Below, in pieces: positions 1 to 8,353 of a stretch of DNA of 8,911 nt; position 1 is the stretch's first letter; each line of letters starts with the position of its first letter. The position numbers and the translations under genes are program-made. The notes beneath the pieces were generated by a model. The model searched no databases. It had not been told where the DNA came from and was given only the letters and a program-made list of their open reading frames with translations. The DNA comes from Verrucomicrobiia bacterium. GTDB taxonomy: Bacteria > Verrucomicrobiota > Verrucomicrobiia > Limisphaerales > UBA11358. The stretch covers positions 1-8,911 of the forward strand of contig JASHVW010000351.1 of the NCBI GenBank assembly GCA_030044395.1. The letters are read 5' to 3'.

Positions 1-71
1 GAATTTTCGGAAGCGGGACGCAAGTAAGTAGGAGTGCCGTGGCGAGGGTTGAAAACCTGCTGAATGCCCAT
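1..71 (-). CDS. Possible 5' end of a downstream ORF, cut by window edge
   Basis: On the minus strand an ATG at 69-71 opens a reading frame of 23 codons that runs off the window start without a stop. It begins MGIQQVFNPRHG. It is the first start codon after an in-frame stop at 114-116, and it sits after an AT-rich stretch (71-83). I do not recognise the protein, and there is no Shine-Dalgarno sequence. The frame is too short to judge coding character. It could equally be non-coding sequence beyond the rpoC terminator. Confidence 0.2.
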   Translation of the reverse strand, partial: MGIQQVFNPRHGTPTYLRPASEN

Positions 72-147
72 TTTTATATTTATCAGGCTATGACAATCGG
101 CAAAATCCTGTCTTCAAGGCCCGTGAGGCAGCAGGAATAGCCACACT

Positions 148-173
148 CGTCAGCCCGGCGCAACGTCCTGACG
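148..173. repeat. Perfect 6-bp inverted repeat downstream of rpoC
   Basis: CGTCAG (148-153) and CTGACG (168-173) are perfect inverted repeats separated by 14 bases. They lie directly downstream of the terminator-like hairpin that follows rpoC. No T-tract follows on either strand, so this is not an obvious terminator by itself. It may be a second structural element at the 3' end of the operon, an operator, or chance. Confidence 0.4.
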
Positions 174-178
174 GAAGC

Positions 179-204
179 AAAAGGCCGGGGTTGATCACCT
201 CGGC
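179..204 (-). terminator. Imperfect terminator-like hairpin after rpoC
   Basis: The minus-strand RNA downstream of the rpoC stop forms GCCGAGGT (197-204) paired with ACCCCGGC (184-191). This is eight positions with one A-C mismatch, closing a 5-nt loop GATCA. The stem is followed immediately by CTTTTGCTTCC, a short and interrupted T-tract (179-182). It begins about 20 nt after the TAA stop, a normal distance for the operon terminator. The weak stem and short T-run make it a moderate candidate; readthrough is plausible. Confidence 0.5.
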
Positions 205-224
205 TCTCGTGAATTAATTTTTGT

Positions 225-3200
225 TTACGCCAGCAGCGGGTTTTCCGCAGGCGCGGTTTCTTCGACCGGGGCTTCCGCCAGTTCAGGTTCGTCAGGGATC
301 TCGACAAGGGGTTTGAGATGCACCTTGCGGTGATGGTCAAAGCCGGTACCGGCCGGGATGATGTGCCCCATGATGACGTTCTCCTTGAAGCCGCGCAACG
401 AGTCCACTTTGGAACGCGTCGCCGCTTCTGTGAGGACGCGCGTGGTGTCCTGAAACGACGCAGCGCTGAGGAAACTGTCTGTCTCGAGCGACGCCTTGGT
501 GATGCCCAGCAGCACCGGGGACGCTTCGGCGGGTTTGCCGCCCATTTTTTCAACGCGCTCGTTCTCTGCCTCGAACTCCAGCTTGTCAATCTGTTCGCCC
601 CAGAGGAAGCCGGTATCTCCGGGTTCGGTAATGCGCACCTTGCGCAACATCTGGCGCACAATGATTTCAATGTGCTTGTCGTTGATCGTCACGCCCTGGA
701 GCCGATAGACTTCCTGCACTTCGCTGACCAGGTGCTCTTGCAATTCTTGCGGTCCCAGCACCTCGAGAATTTCGTGCGGATCCATCGGGCCTTCGGTCAA
801 TTGCTGGCCTTTCTTGACCAGGTCACCCTTGAAGACGATGACATGTTTGCCGATGGGAATCAGATGTTCTTCTTCGCTGCCCGTTGCCATGTCTTTGATG
901 AGAATCGTGCGCTTGCCGCGAACGCTGGGGCCAAAATCCACCAGTCCGTCAATCTTGGAAATTTCCGACGCGTCTTTGGGACGCCGCGCTTCAAATAATT
1001 CCGCCACGCGGGGAAGACCCCCGGTGATGTCCTTGGTCTTCGAAGTCTTGCGCGGAGTTTTGGCCATCAGCGTGCCGGCAACGATCTTGTCGCCTTCGCT
1101 GACAACGATGTGCGCGCCGGACGGAATCGGATAATTCGCCACCACTTCACCGTTATCTTCGCTGATCGTGATTTGCGGGTGCAAATCCTCCTTATGCTCG
1201 ATGACAACCATTGCTTCCTGACCGGTGGTCTCATCCGTCTCCTGTTTCATCGTCACGCCTTCGATTATGTCATGGAATTTCACCTTGCCCGCCTTCTCCG
1301 ATAAAATCGGAACATTGTATGGGTCCCATTGGACAAAGGTATCCCCTTTCTTGACCTTCTCGCCTTCCTTGGCGGAAATGACCGCGCCGATGACAACAGT
1401 GTGGTTTTCCAGCTCGCGCCCATCGTCACCAACGATCAAAACGGACCCGTTCTTGTTCAGCACAATGTTGTTGCCGTCTTCCAATTCGACCACGCGCAAC
1501 TCATTGTAGCGAATGGTGCCGTCGTGCTTGGCCTTGATTTGGGGAACTTTGAAAACCTGCGCCGCCGTTCCACCAATGTGGAACGTGCGCATCGTCAATT
1601 GCGTGCCCGGCTCGCCAATGGACTGGGCCGCAATAATGCCAACCGCCTCGCCCAATTTTACCAGGCCGCCCGTGGCCAGATTGCGGCCGTAACAATGAAC
1701 GCATATGCCATGCTTGCTTTCGCAAGTAAGCACCGAACGGATACGAATGCGCTCAATGCCGGAGCTGTCAATCGCCCGGGCCTTGTTTTCGTCAATCTCT
1801 TCATTGGCACGAATCAGGAATTCCTTCGGATTCGTCGGGTTGACGATATCGTCGCAGGCAAAGCGGCCAACCAACCGGTCAGCCAGTTTGACGACTTCGT
1901 CTTCGCCCTCATAGACGGCGCTGACCAGAATGCCATTGGTAGTGCCGCAATCGTCTTCCTGAATGATGACATCCTGCGAGACGTCCACAAGCTTGCGGGT
2001 CATATAACCGGAATCCGCCGTTTTGAGCGCTGTGTCGGCGAGACCCTTGCGGGCCCCGTGGGTGGAAATGAAATATTCCAATACCGACAGACCCTCGCGG
2101 AAGTTGGCAAGAATGGGCTTTTCAATGATGTCGCCGCTTGGCTTCGCCATAAGACCGCGCAAACCAGCCAGCTGGCGGACCTGCTGCTTGTTGCCGCGCG
2201 CGCCGGAATCCACCATCAGATAAACCGGGTTATATTCGCGCTTGCCCTGGTTTTGTTCGAGCGTGCGGAACATCACGCTCGAAATCTGGTCCGTACAATG
2301 CGTCCAGATATCCACGATTTTATTATAACGTTCGCCAGGGGTGATGACACCCTTGCGATATTGCTTTTCAACTTCGCGTATCTGCTTTTGCGCGGCGTCA
2401 ATCTGTTCATCGCGCTCCTTCGGCACAATCATGTCGTCAATCCCAATGCTCGCGCCGGATTTGGTGGCCTCGCGAAAACCAAGTTCTTTCAATTTGTCCA
2501 GCATCACCACCGTCTTTTCGTGGCCGGCAAACTTGTAACACTTCCAAATCAAGTCGCCGAGTTCCGATTTCTTGACTGACTTGTTCGGAAAGCCGAGCTC
2601 GCTGGGCCAGATTTCGCTGAAGATGACGCGGCCAACCGTCGTCTCGATGATCTTCTTGTCGGCATTGCCGAAAACGGTGGGCTTGCCGAAATCGGGATTC
2701 GCCAGGCGAACGCGGTCATGAGTCTTTAACGCGCAGTCACTGTAGGCGAAAATCACTTCCTCCTTCGTGCCGAAAAGCGGCAGCGTCTTTATGTTCGCCG
2801 GCATCGGGGTTCGAGGCTCGGCCGTCAAATAATAGACGCCAAGCGTGATGTCCTGGGTGGGCGTAATAATCGGCCTTCCCGAAGACGGCGAAAAGATGTT
2901 GTTGGTCGCCATCATCAACAAACGCGCTTCCATCTGCGCTTCCACGGATAACGGAACGTGAACGGCCATCTGGTCGCCATCGAAGTCCGCGTTGTAAGCC
3001 GTGCACACCAGAGGATGAATGCGGATCGCCTCGCCCTCGATGAGCTGCGGCTCAAACGCCTGCACCGACAAGCGATGCAGCGTTGGCGCGCGATTAAGCA
3101 TAACCGGGTGGCCTTTCGTCACTTCTTCCAATACATCCCACACTTCTTTGGTCTGCCGCTCAATCATTTTCTTCGCGCTGCGGACCGTATGAACGTAGCC

Positions 3201-4376
3201 GAGTTCTTTCAACCGGCGAATGATGAACGGCTCGAACAGCACCAGCGCCATCTTTTTTGGCAGTCCGCACTGGTTCAACTTCAGCTCCGGCCCGATCACA
3301 ATAACCGAGCGTCCGGAATAATCCACGCGTTTGCCAAGGAGGTTCTGCCGGAAACGCCCCCCCTTGCCCTTGAGCATGTCGCTGAGGGATTTCAGCGACC
3401 GATTGCCCGCCCCAGTCACGGGCCGTCCATGGCGGCCATTATCGAACAGCGCGTCAACGGCTTCCTGCAACATGCGTTTCTCGTTGCGGATGATCACCTC
3501 GGGCGTCTTGAGCTGCAGTAACGTCTTGAGCCGGTTGTTGCGGTTGATGACGCGGCGATACAAATCATTCAAATCGCTGGTGGCAAAACGTCCGCCTTCG
3601 AGCGGAACCAGCGGACGCAAATCCGGCGGAATCACCGGTAGCACAGTTAGAATCATCCATTCCGGCCGGCTCTTGGAGGATTGCAACCCTTGCAGTAACT
3701 TGATGCGCTTCGCCAGCTTTTTGCGGATTTGCTTGCTCTTGGTCTCGGTCATCGCCGTTTGCAATTCGTCAATGCCTTTCGCCAGATCCACTTTGGCCAG
3801 CGCGTCGCGAACCGCTTCCGCGCCCATCTTGGCCTGGAACGCCTCCGCGCCGTAGGTTTCGCGGGCCTCGCGATATTCGTTCTCGTTAAGTAATTGGTTT
3901 TGCTTCAATGGCGTATTGCCAGGATCTATCACCAGATAATCCTCGTAGTAAATCACGCGCTCCAAATGGCGCGCGGTCATGTCCAGCGCCAAACCAATCC
4001 GCGAGGGCATGCACTTGAAGAACCAGATGTGGCAGACTGGCACCGCCAATTCAATATGACCCATGCGTTCCCGGCGCACGCGGGCAAGCGTCACCTCGAC
4101 GCCGCAACGGTCACAGACAATGCCGCGATGCTTGATCCGCTTGTATTTTCCGCAGGAACATTCCCAGTCCTTGACGGGGCCGAAAATGCGTTCGCAGAAC
4201 AAACCGCCCTTTTCCGGCTTGAACGTGCGGTAATTGATGGTTTCTGGATTTTTGACTTCGCCCTTGCTCCATGACCGGATGGCGTCAGGGGAGGCGACGG
4301 TGATGCCGACGTAATCCACTTGGTTGACCTTGTCCAATCCGAGCAATTCGCGGGCGTTTTCTTTGGAGCTAATCAT
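225..4376 (-). CDS. rpoC: DNA-directed RNA polymerase subunit beta'
   Basis: This 1383-residue protein (E. coli beta' is 1407) forms the clamp and the Mg-binding half of the RNA polymerase active site. Visible in order: the N-terminal zinc finger with C73, C75, C88 and C91; the sigma-binding clamp coiled coil (about 271-318); the catalytic NADFDGD motif with D464, D466 and D468; the bridge helix region around H773; the second zinc site C810, C885, C892 and C895; the trigger loop with M929, R930 and H933; a large SI3-type insertion within the trigger loop (about 940-1110); its return at ITGGLPRVAELFEARRP (I1117); the GITKASLETDSFLSAASFQ clamp segment; and an acidic, Pro/Glu-rich tail (about 1357-1383). 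All key residues match E. coli positions within a few residues. The ATG at 4376 lies 11 bp after the rpoB stop with no Shine-Dalgarno match, so translation is probably coupled to rpoB. An imperfect terminator-like hairpin follows about 20 nt after the TAA stop. Confidence 0.99.
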   Translation of the reverse strand: MISSKENARELLGLDKVNQVDYVGITVASPDAIRSWSKGEVKNPETINYRTFKPEKGGLFCERIFGPVKDWECSCGKYKRIKHRGIVCDRCGVEVTLARVRRERMGHIELAVPVCHIWFFKCMPSRIGLALDMTARHLERVIYYEDYLVIDPGNTPLKQNQLLNENEYREARETYGAEAFQAKMGAEAVRDALAKVDLAKGIDELQTAMTETKSKQIRKKLAKRIKLLQGLQSSKSRPEWMILTVLPVIPPDLRPLVPLEGGRFATSDLNDLYRRVINRNNRLKTLLQLKTPEVIIRNEKRMLQEAVDALFDNGRHGRPVTGAGNRSLKSLSDMLKGKGGRFRQNLLGKRVDYSGRSVIVIGPELKLNQCGLPKKMALVLFEPFIIRRLKELGYVHTVRSAKKMIERQTKEVWDVLEEVTKGHPVMLNRAPTLHRLSVQAFEPQLIEGEAIRIHPLVCTAYNADFDGDQMAVHVPLSVEAQMEARLLMMATNNIFSPSSGRPIITPTQDITLGVYYLTAEPRTPMPANIKTLPLFGTKEEVIFAYSDCALKTHDRVRLANPDFGKPTVFGNADKKIIETTVGRVIFSEIWPSELGFPNKSVKKSELGDLIWKCYKFAGHEKTVVMLDKLKELGFREATKSGASIGIDDMIVPKERDEQIDAAQKQIREVEKQYRKGVITPGERYNKIVDIWTHCTDQISSVMFRTLEQNQGKREYNPVYLMVDSGARGNKQQVRQLAGLRGLMAKPSGDIIEKPILANFREGLSVLEYFISTHGARKGLADTALKTADSGYMTRKLVDVSQDVIIQEDDCGTTNGILVSAVYEGEDEVVKLADRLVGRFACDDIVNPTNPKEFLIRANEEIDENKARAIDSSGIERIRIRSVLTCESKHGICVHCYGRNLATGGLVKLGEAVGIIAAQSIGEPGTQLTMRTFHIGGTAAQVFKVPQIKAKHDGTIRYNELRVVELEDGNNIVLNKNGSVLIVGDDGRELENHTVVIGAVISAKEGEKVKKGDTFVQWDPYNVPILSEKAGKVKFHDIIEGVTMKQETDETTGQEAMVVIEHKEDLHPQITISEDNGEVVANYPIPSGAHIVVSEGDKIVAGTLMAKTPRKTSKTKDITGGLPRVAELFEARRPKDASEISKIDGLVDFGPSVRGKRTILIKDMATGSEEEHLIPIGKHVIVFKGDLVKKGQQLTEGPMDPHEILEVLGPQELQEHLVSEVQEVYRLQGVTINDKHIEIIVRQMLRKVRITEPGDTGFLWGEQIDKLEFEAENERVEKMGGKPAEASPVLLGITKASLETDSFLSAASFQDTTRVLTEAATRSKVDSLRGFKENVIMGHIIPAGTGFDHHRKVHLKPLVEIPDEPELAEAPVEETAPAENPLLA

Positions 4377-4387
4377 AATTATAAATG

Positions 4388-7300
4388 TTACACAGTTGTC
4401 AATGCCGCCGCCGCTTCGCCGTTGCCGCCGGCAGCGTGCTCAATCGGATTTGAATAGCCGACTTTCACGTCGAGGCCGAGCGATTGCATTTCTTTCACCA
4501 GAACGTTGAACGATTCCGGAATGCCCGCTTCGAGCGAGTTGTCTCCCTTGACGATGCTTTCGTAAATCCGCGTACGGCCTTGCACATCGTCGGATTTCAC
4601 CGTGAGCAATTCCTGCAGGGTGTAAGCCGCGCCGTAGGCTTCCATGGCCCACACTTCCATTTCGCCGAAACGCTGGCCGCCGTATTGGGCCTTCCCACCC
4701 AATGGCTGCTGCGTGACGAGTGAATACGGCCCCACCGCGCGCGCATGAATCTTGTCCGCCACCAGGTGGCCCAGTTTCATCATGTAAATGTAGCCCACGA
4801 CAATTTCCTGGTCGAACTGATCGCCGGTGCGCCCGTCGTAAAGATGGGTTTTGGCATGTTCCGGCAGCTTCGCGTCCTTCAAGTAATTGCGGATGTCTTT
4901 CTCCTTGATGCCGTCGAACACCGGAGTGGCAAATTTTAAACCCAGCAACTTTGCCGCCCAACCCAAGTGCGTTTCCAGCACCTGGCCGACGTTCATGCGC
5001 GATGGCACACCCAACGGGTTCAGCACAATCTCCACCGGCGTTCCATCCGCCAGGAAGGGCATATCCTCTTCTTTGACGATCCGCGCTACGACGCCTTTGT
5101 TTCCGTGGCGGCCGGCCATCTTGTCACCGACCGACAGTTTCCGTTTGGAGGCAATATATACCTTCACCGATTTGACAATGCCGCTCTCGACGCCCTCGCC
5201 GGCCTCGGCACGCTCGATTTCCTCGTCATATTGCATCTGCACGTCGTCAAACTTCTTTTTGAACTGCCCGATGATTTCGGTAATCTTGTTGCGGATGGGC
5301 GATGGATCAATTTCAATGCGGTCATAGACCGTCGCGAGCTTTCGCAACAGCGTCTTGGTAATTTTGCGGTTGGCCGGGATGATGATTTCGCCCGTTTCCG
5401 AATTCACAACGTCGAGCGGAATTTTTTCGCCGAGCAATATGTTGCTCAACGCTTCCGTCAATTGGTCTTCCAGTTCGCCGACTTTCTTTTTGTGTTCGTC
5501 TTCAATCTGTTTCGCATGGCGCTTCTCCTCGGTCGCCGCCGAACGAGTGGCTTTTTCTCCTTCCTTCTTCGACGAAACCTTTACGTCCATCACGATACCA
5601 TACGTTCCCGATGGTACTTTGAGCGAAGTGTCTTTAACGTCCGCGGCTTTTTCTCCGAAGATGGCGCGTAGTAAACGTTCTTCCGGTGCCAGTTCCGTCT
5701 CTGACTTGGGTGTGATTTTGCCCACGAGAATGTCCCCGGGCTTGACTTCCGCGCCGACTCGAATAACACCGTCCGGCCCAAGGTTTTTCAACGCCTCATC
5801 ACCAAGGTTGGGAATGTCCCGCGTGATTTCTTCCGGCCCCAGCTTGGTGTCCCGCGCCGCCACCTCAAACTCGTCAATATGAATTGAAGTGAAGATGTCT
5901 TCCTTGACAATTTTCTCGCTGATGAGAATGGCGTCCTCGAAGTTATAGCCGTTCCAAGGCATGAATGCCACCAGGACATTGCGACCGAGCGCCAATTCGG
6001 CGTTCTGGGTGCAAGGACCGTCGGCGATGACCTGGCCTTTTCGGATATGCTCCCCTTTGTGAACCAGAATCTTTTGGTTGATGCACGTGGCCGCATTCGA
6101 GCGCATGAATTTACGGATCGGATAAACCCAAACGCCCTTTTCAGGATCATGCTTGATCTTCTTCTTCGTCTCCGGCAACTTCCCATCTTCCGTGATGATA
6201 ATGTGGTCGCCGGCAACGGATGCCACTTTTCCGCTTTCATCAGAGACAACCACCGCCCGCGAATCCCGCGCCACGCGGTCTTCCAAACCCGTCGCCACAA
6301 ACGGCGCTTCGGTGACCAGCAACGGTACCGCCTGGCGTTGCATGTTGGAGCCCATCAGCGCCCGGTTCGCATCGTCGTGCTCCAGGAACGGAATGAGACT
6401 CGCTGCGATGGAAACCAATTGCTTCGGCGAAATGTCCATGTAATGGACCTTTTCAGGCTCAACATCCACAAATTCGCCGCGCGCGCGGCAAACGACGCGT
6501 TCAGTTGTGAAATGTCCGCGCCCGTCAACCGGCGAATTTGCCTGCGCAACGATGTATTGCTCTTCACGGTCGGCGGTGAGGTATTCAATGTCTTCCAACA
6601 CCCGCCCGTCTTTAACCTTGCGATATGGCGTCTCCAGAAAGCCAAATTCATTGATGCGGGCAAATGTCGCCAGCGATGCAATTAATCCGATGTTGGGGCC
6701 TTCCGGCGTTTCAATCGGGCAAATCCGACCGTAGTGCGACGGATGAACGTCGCGGACTTCAAAACCCGCGCGATCCCGTGAAAGCCCGCCAGGTCCGAGT
6801 GCCGAAAGGCGCCGCTTGTGCGTCAACTCCGCCAGCGGATTGATCTGGTCCATGAACTGCGATAATTGGGAACGGCCAAAGAAATCGCGAATGACTGCCG
6901 AGAGCGCCTTCGGATTGATTAGCTTCTGGGGCATCATCTGCTCGACGCTCTGGTCGAACAACGTCATCCGCTCCTTGACCAGCCGTTCGGTGCGCGCCAG
7001 TCCCACCCGGCACTGGTTGGCAAGCAACTCTCCCACCGTCCGGATGCGGCGGCTGCCCAGGTGGTCAATATCATCAAGCGAACCTTCCCCCTTCTTCAGG
7101 CGCAATAAATACTTCGTCGCTGCGACCAGGTCGGACTTGGTGAGAATCCGCGAATCATTGTCCTTGAGACCGAGCTTTTGGTTGATTTTGTAACGTCCTA
7201 CGCGGCCCAAATCGTATCGCTTGGGGTCGAAGAATAGACGCTTGAGCAGGGCGCGGGCATTCGCCGCCGTCGGCGGGTCACCCGGACGGAGCCGGCGATA

Positions 7301-8281
7301 AATGTCTTTCAACGCTTCGTCCTCATTCTTCGCGGGGTCCTTCTTGAGGCATTTGATCATGACGCCTTCGTCCACCGAAGTGTCCACGACTTTGATTTTG
7401 TCAACACCGAGCTCGGCGATTTGTTTGACCACTGCCTTGGAGAGGGGCTCGAAGGCGCGCGCCACGACGAGGCCCTTGTCGGCGTCAGCGGCGTCCTGGG
7501 TCAGAACATGATTCTGCAAGTCGTCCAACTTTTCCGCTTCTTTGACCGAGACATCCTTGACCTCGTAAAACAGCTTGAGGATTTCCTCGTCCGTGCCACG
7601 GGTCGTCCCGCCGTTGTCCTTCGATTTCGAGCCTTTCTCCTTCTCCTCATGATCCAAAAAACTCAACGCCCGGAAAAAGGTTGTTGTCAAAAATTTCCGC
7701 CGCCGCTTCTTGCGGTCCAGATAAACGTATAGCAAATCACTGGTGTCAAATTGCGCCTCATACCATGAGCCGCGATCGGGAATCACCCGAAAGCTGTGAA
7801 GCAATTTTCCGTTCGGATGCTGCGCGGCCTCGAAGGCAATACCCGGTGAACGATGCAATTGTGAAACCACCACGCGTTCGGCCCCATTGATGACAAAGGT
7901 GCCTTGCGGAGTCATCAGGGGCAATTCGCCCATGAAAACTTTCTCTTCTTTCCCGCTTTTCCCCTCTTCCTTTAGCAGAAAAGTCACGTAAAGCGGCGCC
8001 CCGTAGGTCAGGCCTTCCCGCAGGCATTCGAGCCAGTCCACCTTCGGCTCGCCAATTTCATAGGAATCGTAATCCAGCATGCACTTGGCGTCGTAGCTCT
8101 CAATCGGAAATACTTCGCGAAAAACCGCCTCCAGCCCGTTGTTCTTGTCCCGCTTCTTCGGCGGCGTCTCGGCTTGCAAAAACTCCTTGTAGGAATTTGT
8201 CTGCAATTCAATCATGTTCGGCGGCGCGGTGATTTCCTTGATCTTGCCGAAGTTGATTCTTTCAGTGATTCGCGATGGCAT
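4388..8281 (-). CDS. rpoB: DNA-directed RNA polymerase subunit beta
   Basis: This 1297-residue protein (E. coli beta is 1342) forms one jaw of the RNA polymerase core and half of the active site. Visible in order: N-terminal protrusion and lobe (about 1-205), a charged insert (about 208-230), an SI1-type insertion in lobe 2 (about 231-315), the fork and rifampicin pocket (about 470-530, with QLSQFMDQ, THKRR and SALGPGG), the HDDANRALMGSNMQRQAVP block (M of NMQRQ is residue 647), the flap (from RDTKLGPEE at residue 810 to about 890), an SI2-type insertion with a coiled-coil-like stretch (about 905-1005), the GDKMAGRHGNKG motif with active-site lysines K1054 and K1062 (E. coli K1065, K1073), catalytic-region H1179 (E. 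coli H1237), and the clamp-anchoring C-terminus. About 20 residues of Ala/Gly-rich tail extend past the E. coli end. The ATG at 8281 is supported by AAAAAGG five bases upstream. The stop is TAA, 11 bp before rpoC. Confidence 0.99.
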   Translation of the reverse strand: MPSRITERINFGKIKEITAPPNMIELQTNSYKEFLQAETPPKKRDKNNGLEAVFREVFPIESYDAKCMLDYDSYEIGEPKVDWLECLREGLTYGAPLYVTFLLKEEGKSGKEEKVFMGELPLMTPQGTFVINGAERVVVSQLHRSPGIAFEAAQHPNGKLLHSFRVIPDRGSWYEAQFDTSDLLYVYLDRKKRRRKFLTTTFFRALSFLDHEEKEKGSKSKDNGGTTRGTDEEILKLFYEVKDVSVKEAEKLDDLQNHVLTQDAADADKGLVVARAFEPLSKAVVKQIAELGVDKIKVVDTSVDEGVMIKCLKKDPAKNEDEALKDIYRRLRPGDPPTAANARALLKRLFFDPKRYDLGRVGRYKINQKLGLKDNDSRILTKSDLVAATKYLLRLKKGEGSLDDIDHLGSRRIRTVGELLANQCRVGLARTERLVKERMTLFDQSVEQMMPQKLINPKALSAVIRDFFGRSQLSQFMDQINPLAELTHKRRLSALGPGGLSRDRAGFEVRDVHPSHYGRICPIETPEGPNIGLIASLATFARINEFGFLETPYRKVKDGRVLEDIEYLTADREEQYIVAQANSPVDGRGHFTTERVVCRARGEFVDVEPEKVHYMDISPKQLVSIAASLIPFLEHDDANRALMGSNMQRQAVPLLVTEAPFVATGLEDRVARDSRAVVVSDESGKVASVAGDHIIITEDGKLPETKKKIKHDPEKGVWVYPIRKFMRSNAATCINQKILVHKGEHIRKGQVIADGPCTQNAELALGRNVLVAFMPWNGYNFEDAILISEKIVKEDIFTSIHIDEFEVAARDTKLGPEEITRDIPNLGDEALKNLGPDGVIRVGAEVKPGDILVGKITPKSETELAPEERLLRAIFGEKAADVKDTSLKVPSGTYGIVMDVKVSSKKEGEKATRSAATEEKRHAKQIEDEHKKKVGELEDQLTEALSNILLGEKIPLDVVNSETGEIIIPANRKITKTLLRKLATVYDRIEIDPSPIRNKITEIIGQFKKKFDDVQMQYDEEIERAEAGEGVESGIVKSVKVYIASKRKLSVGDKMAGRHGNKGVVARIVKEEDMPFLADGTPVEIVLNPLGVPSRMNVGQVLETHLGWAAKLLGLKFATPVFDGIKEKDIRNYLKDAKLPEHAKTHLYDGRTGDQFDQEIVVGYIYMMKLGHLVADKIHARAVGPYSLVTQQPLGGKAQYGGQRFGEMEVWAMEAYGAAYTLQELLTVKSDDVQGRTRIYESIVKGDNSLEAGIPESFNVLVKEMQSLGLDVKVGYSNPIEHAAGGNGEAAAALTTV

Positions 8282-8286
8282 TTTGA

Positions 8287-8294
8287 CCTTTTTC
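8287..8294 (-). promoter_or_regulatory. Ribosome binding site of rpoB
   Basis: On the minus strand the sequence GAAAAAGG ends five bases before the rpoB ATG at 8281. The AAGG core complements the anti-Shine-Dalgarno end of 16S rRNA at a normal, slightly short spacing. It decides the start: an upstream ATG within the same spacer is out of frame with rpoB. This is the only clear Shine-Dalgarno site of the three genes. Confidence 0.7.
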
Positions 8295-8302
8295 TATCAT
8301 CT

Positions 8303-8325
8303 TCATCCTCGAACGACGGGGATGA
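8303..8325 (-). promoter_or_regulatory. Small hairpin just upstream of rpoB ribosome binding site
   Basis: On the minus transcript TCATCC (8320-8325) pairs with GGATGA (8303-8308) across an 11-nt loop that can add two more CG pairs. The hairpin ends about 9 nt before the rpoB Shine-Dalgarno sequence, leaving the site itself single-stranded. It could insulate or modulate rpoB initiation, but a 6-bp stem can also arise by chance. Confidence 0.3.
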
Positions 8326-8353
8326 CGTGAATGATTCATTTGTTTAACGACAA

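Noticed and set aside
13..71. GGGACGCAA on the plus strand, reminiscent of the GEMM-I cyclic-di-GMP riboswitch core
   Set aside because: The first GEMM-I stem would have to begin before the window, and the following bases do not form the expected second stem with its receptor. The match is a short string and there is no gene downstream on this strand.
3..139. 45-codon open frame on the plus strand entering from the window edge and ending at 139
   Set aside because: The translation is not recognisable, the stretch is too short to judge, and no clear terminator follows its stop codon. It conflicts with the opposite-strand frame at 1-71, which is equally unproven.
83..670. 195-codon minus-strand frame overlapping the rpoC 3' end and running past it
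   Set aside because: It is an alternative frame of the rpoC coding sequence, Arg/Ser/Lys-rich with no domain, and its extension beyond rpoC passes through the terminator-like hairpin.
1329..2579. 416-codon open frame on the plus strand, antisense to rpoC
   Set aside because: It lies wholly inside rpoC, whose frame is conserved and verified by the zinc-site and trigger-loop residues. Long antisense frames are common opposite genes with GC-biased codons, and the translation shows no recognisable domain.
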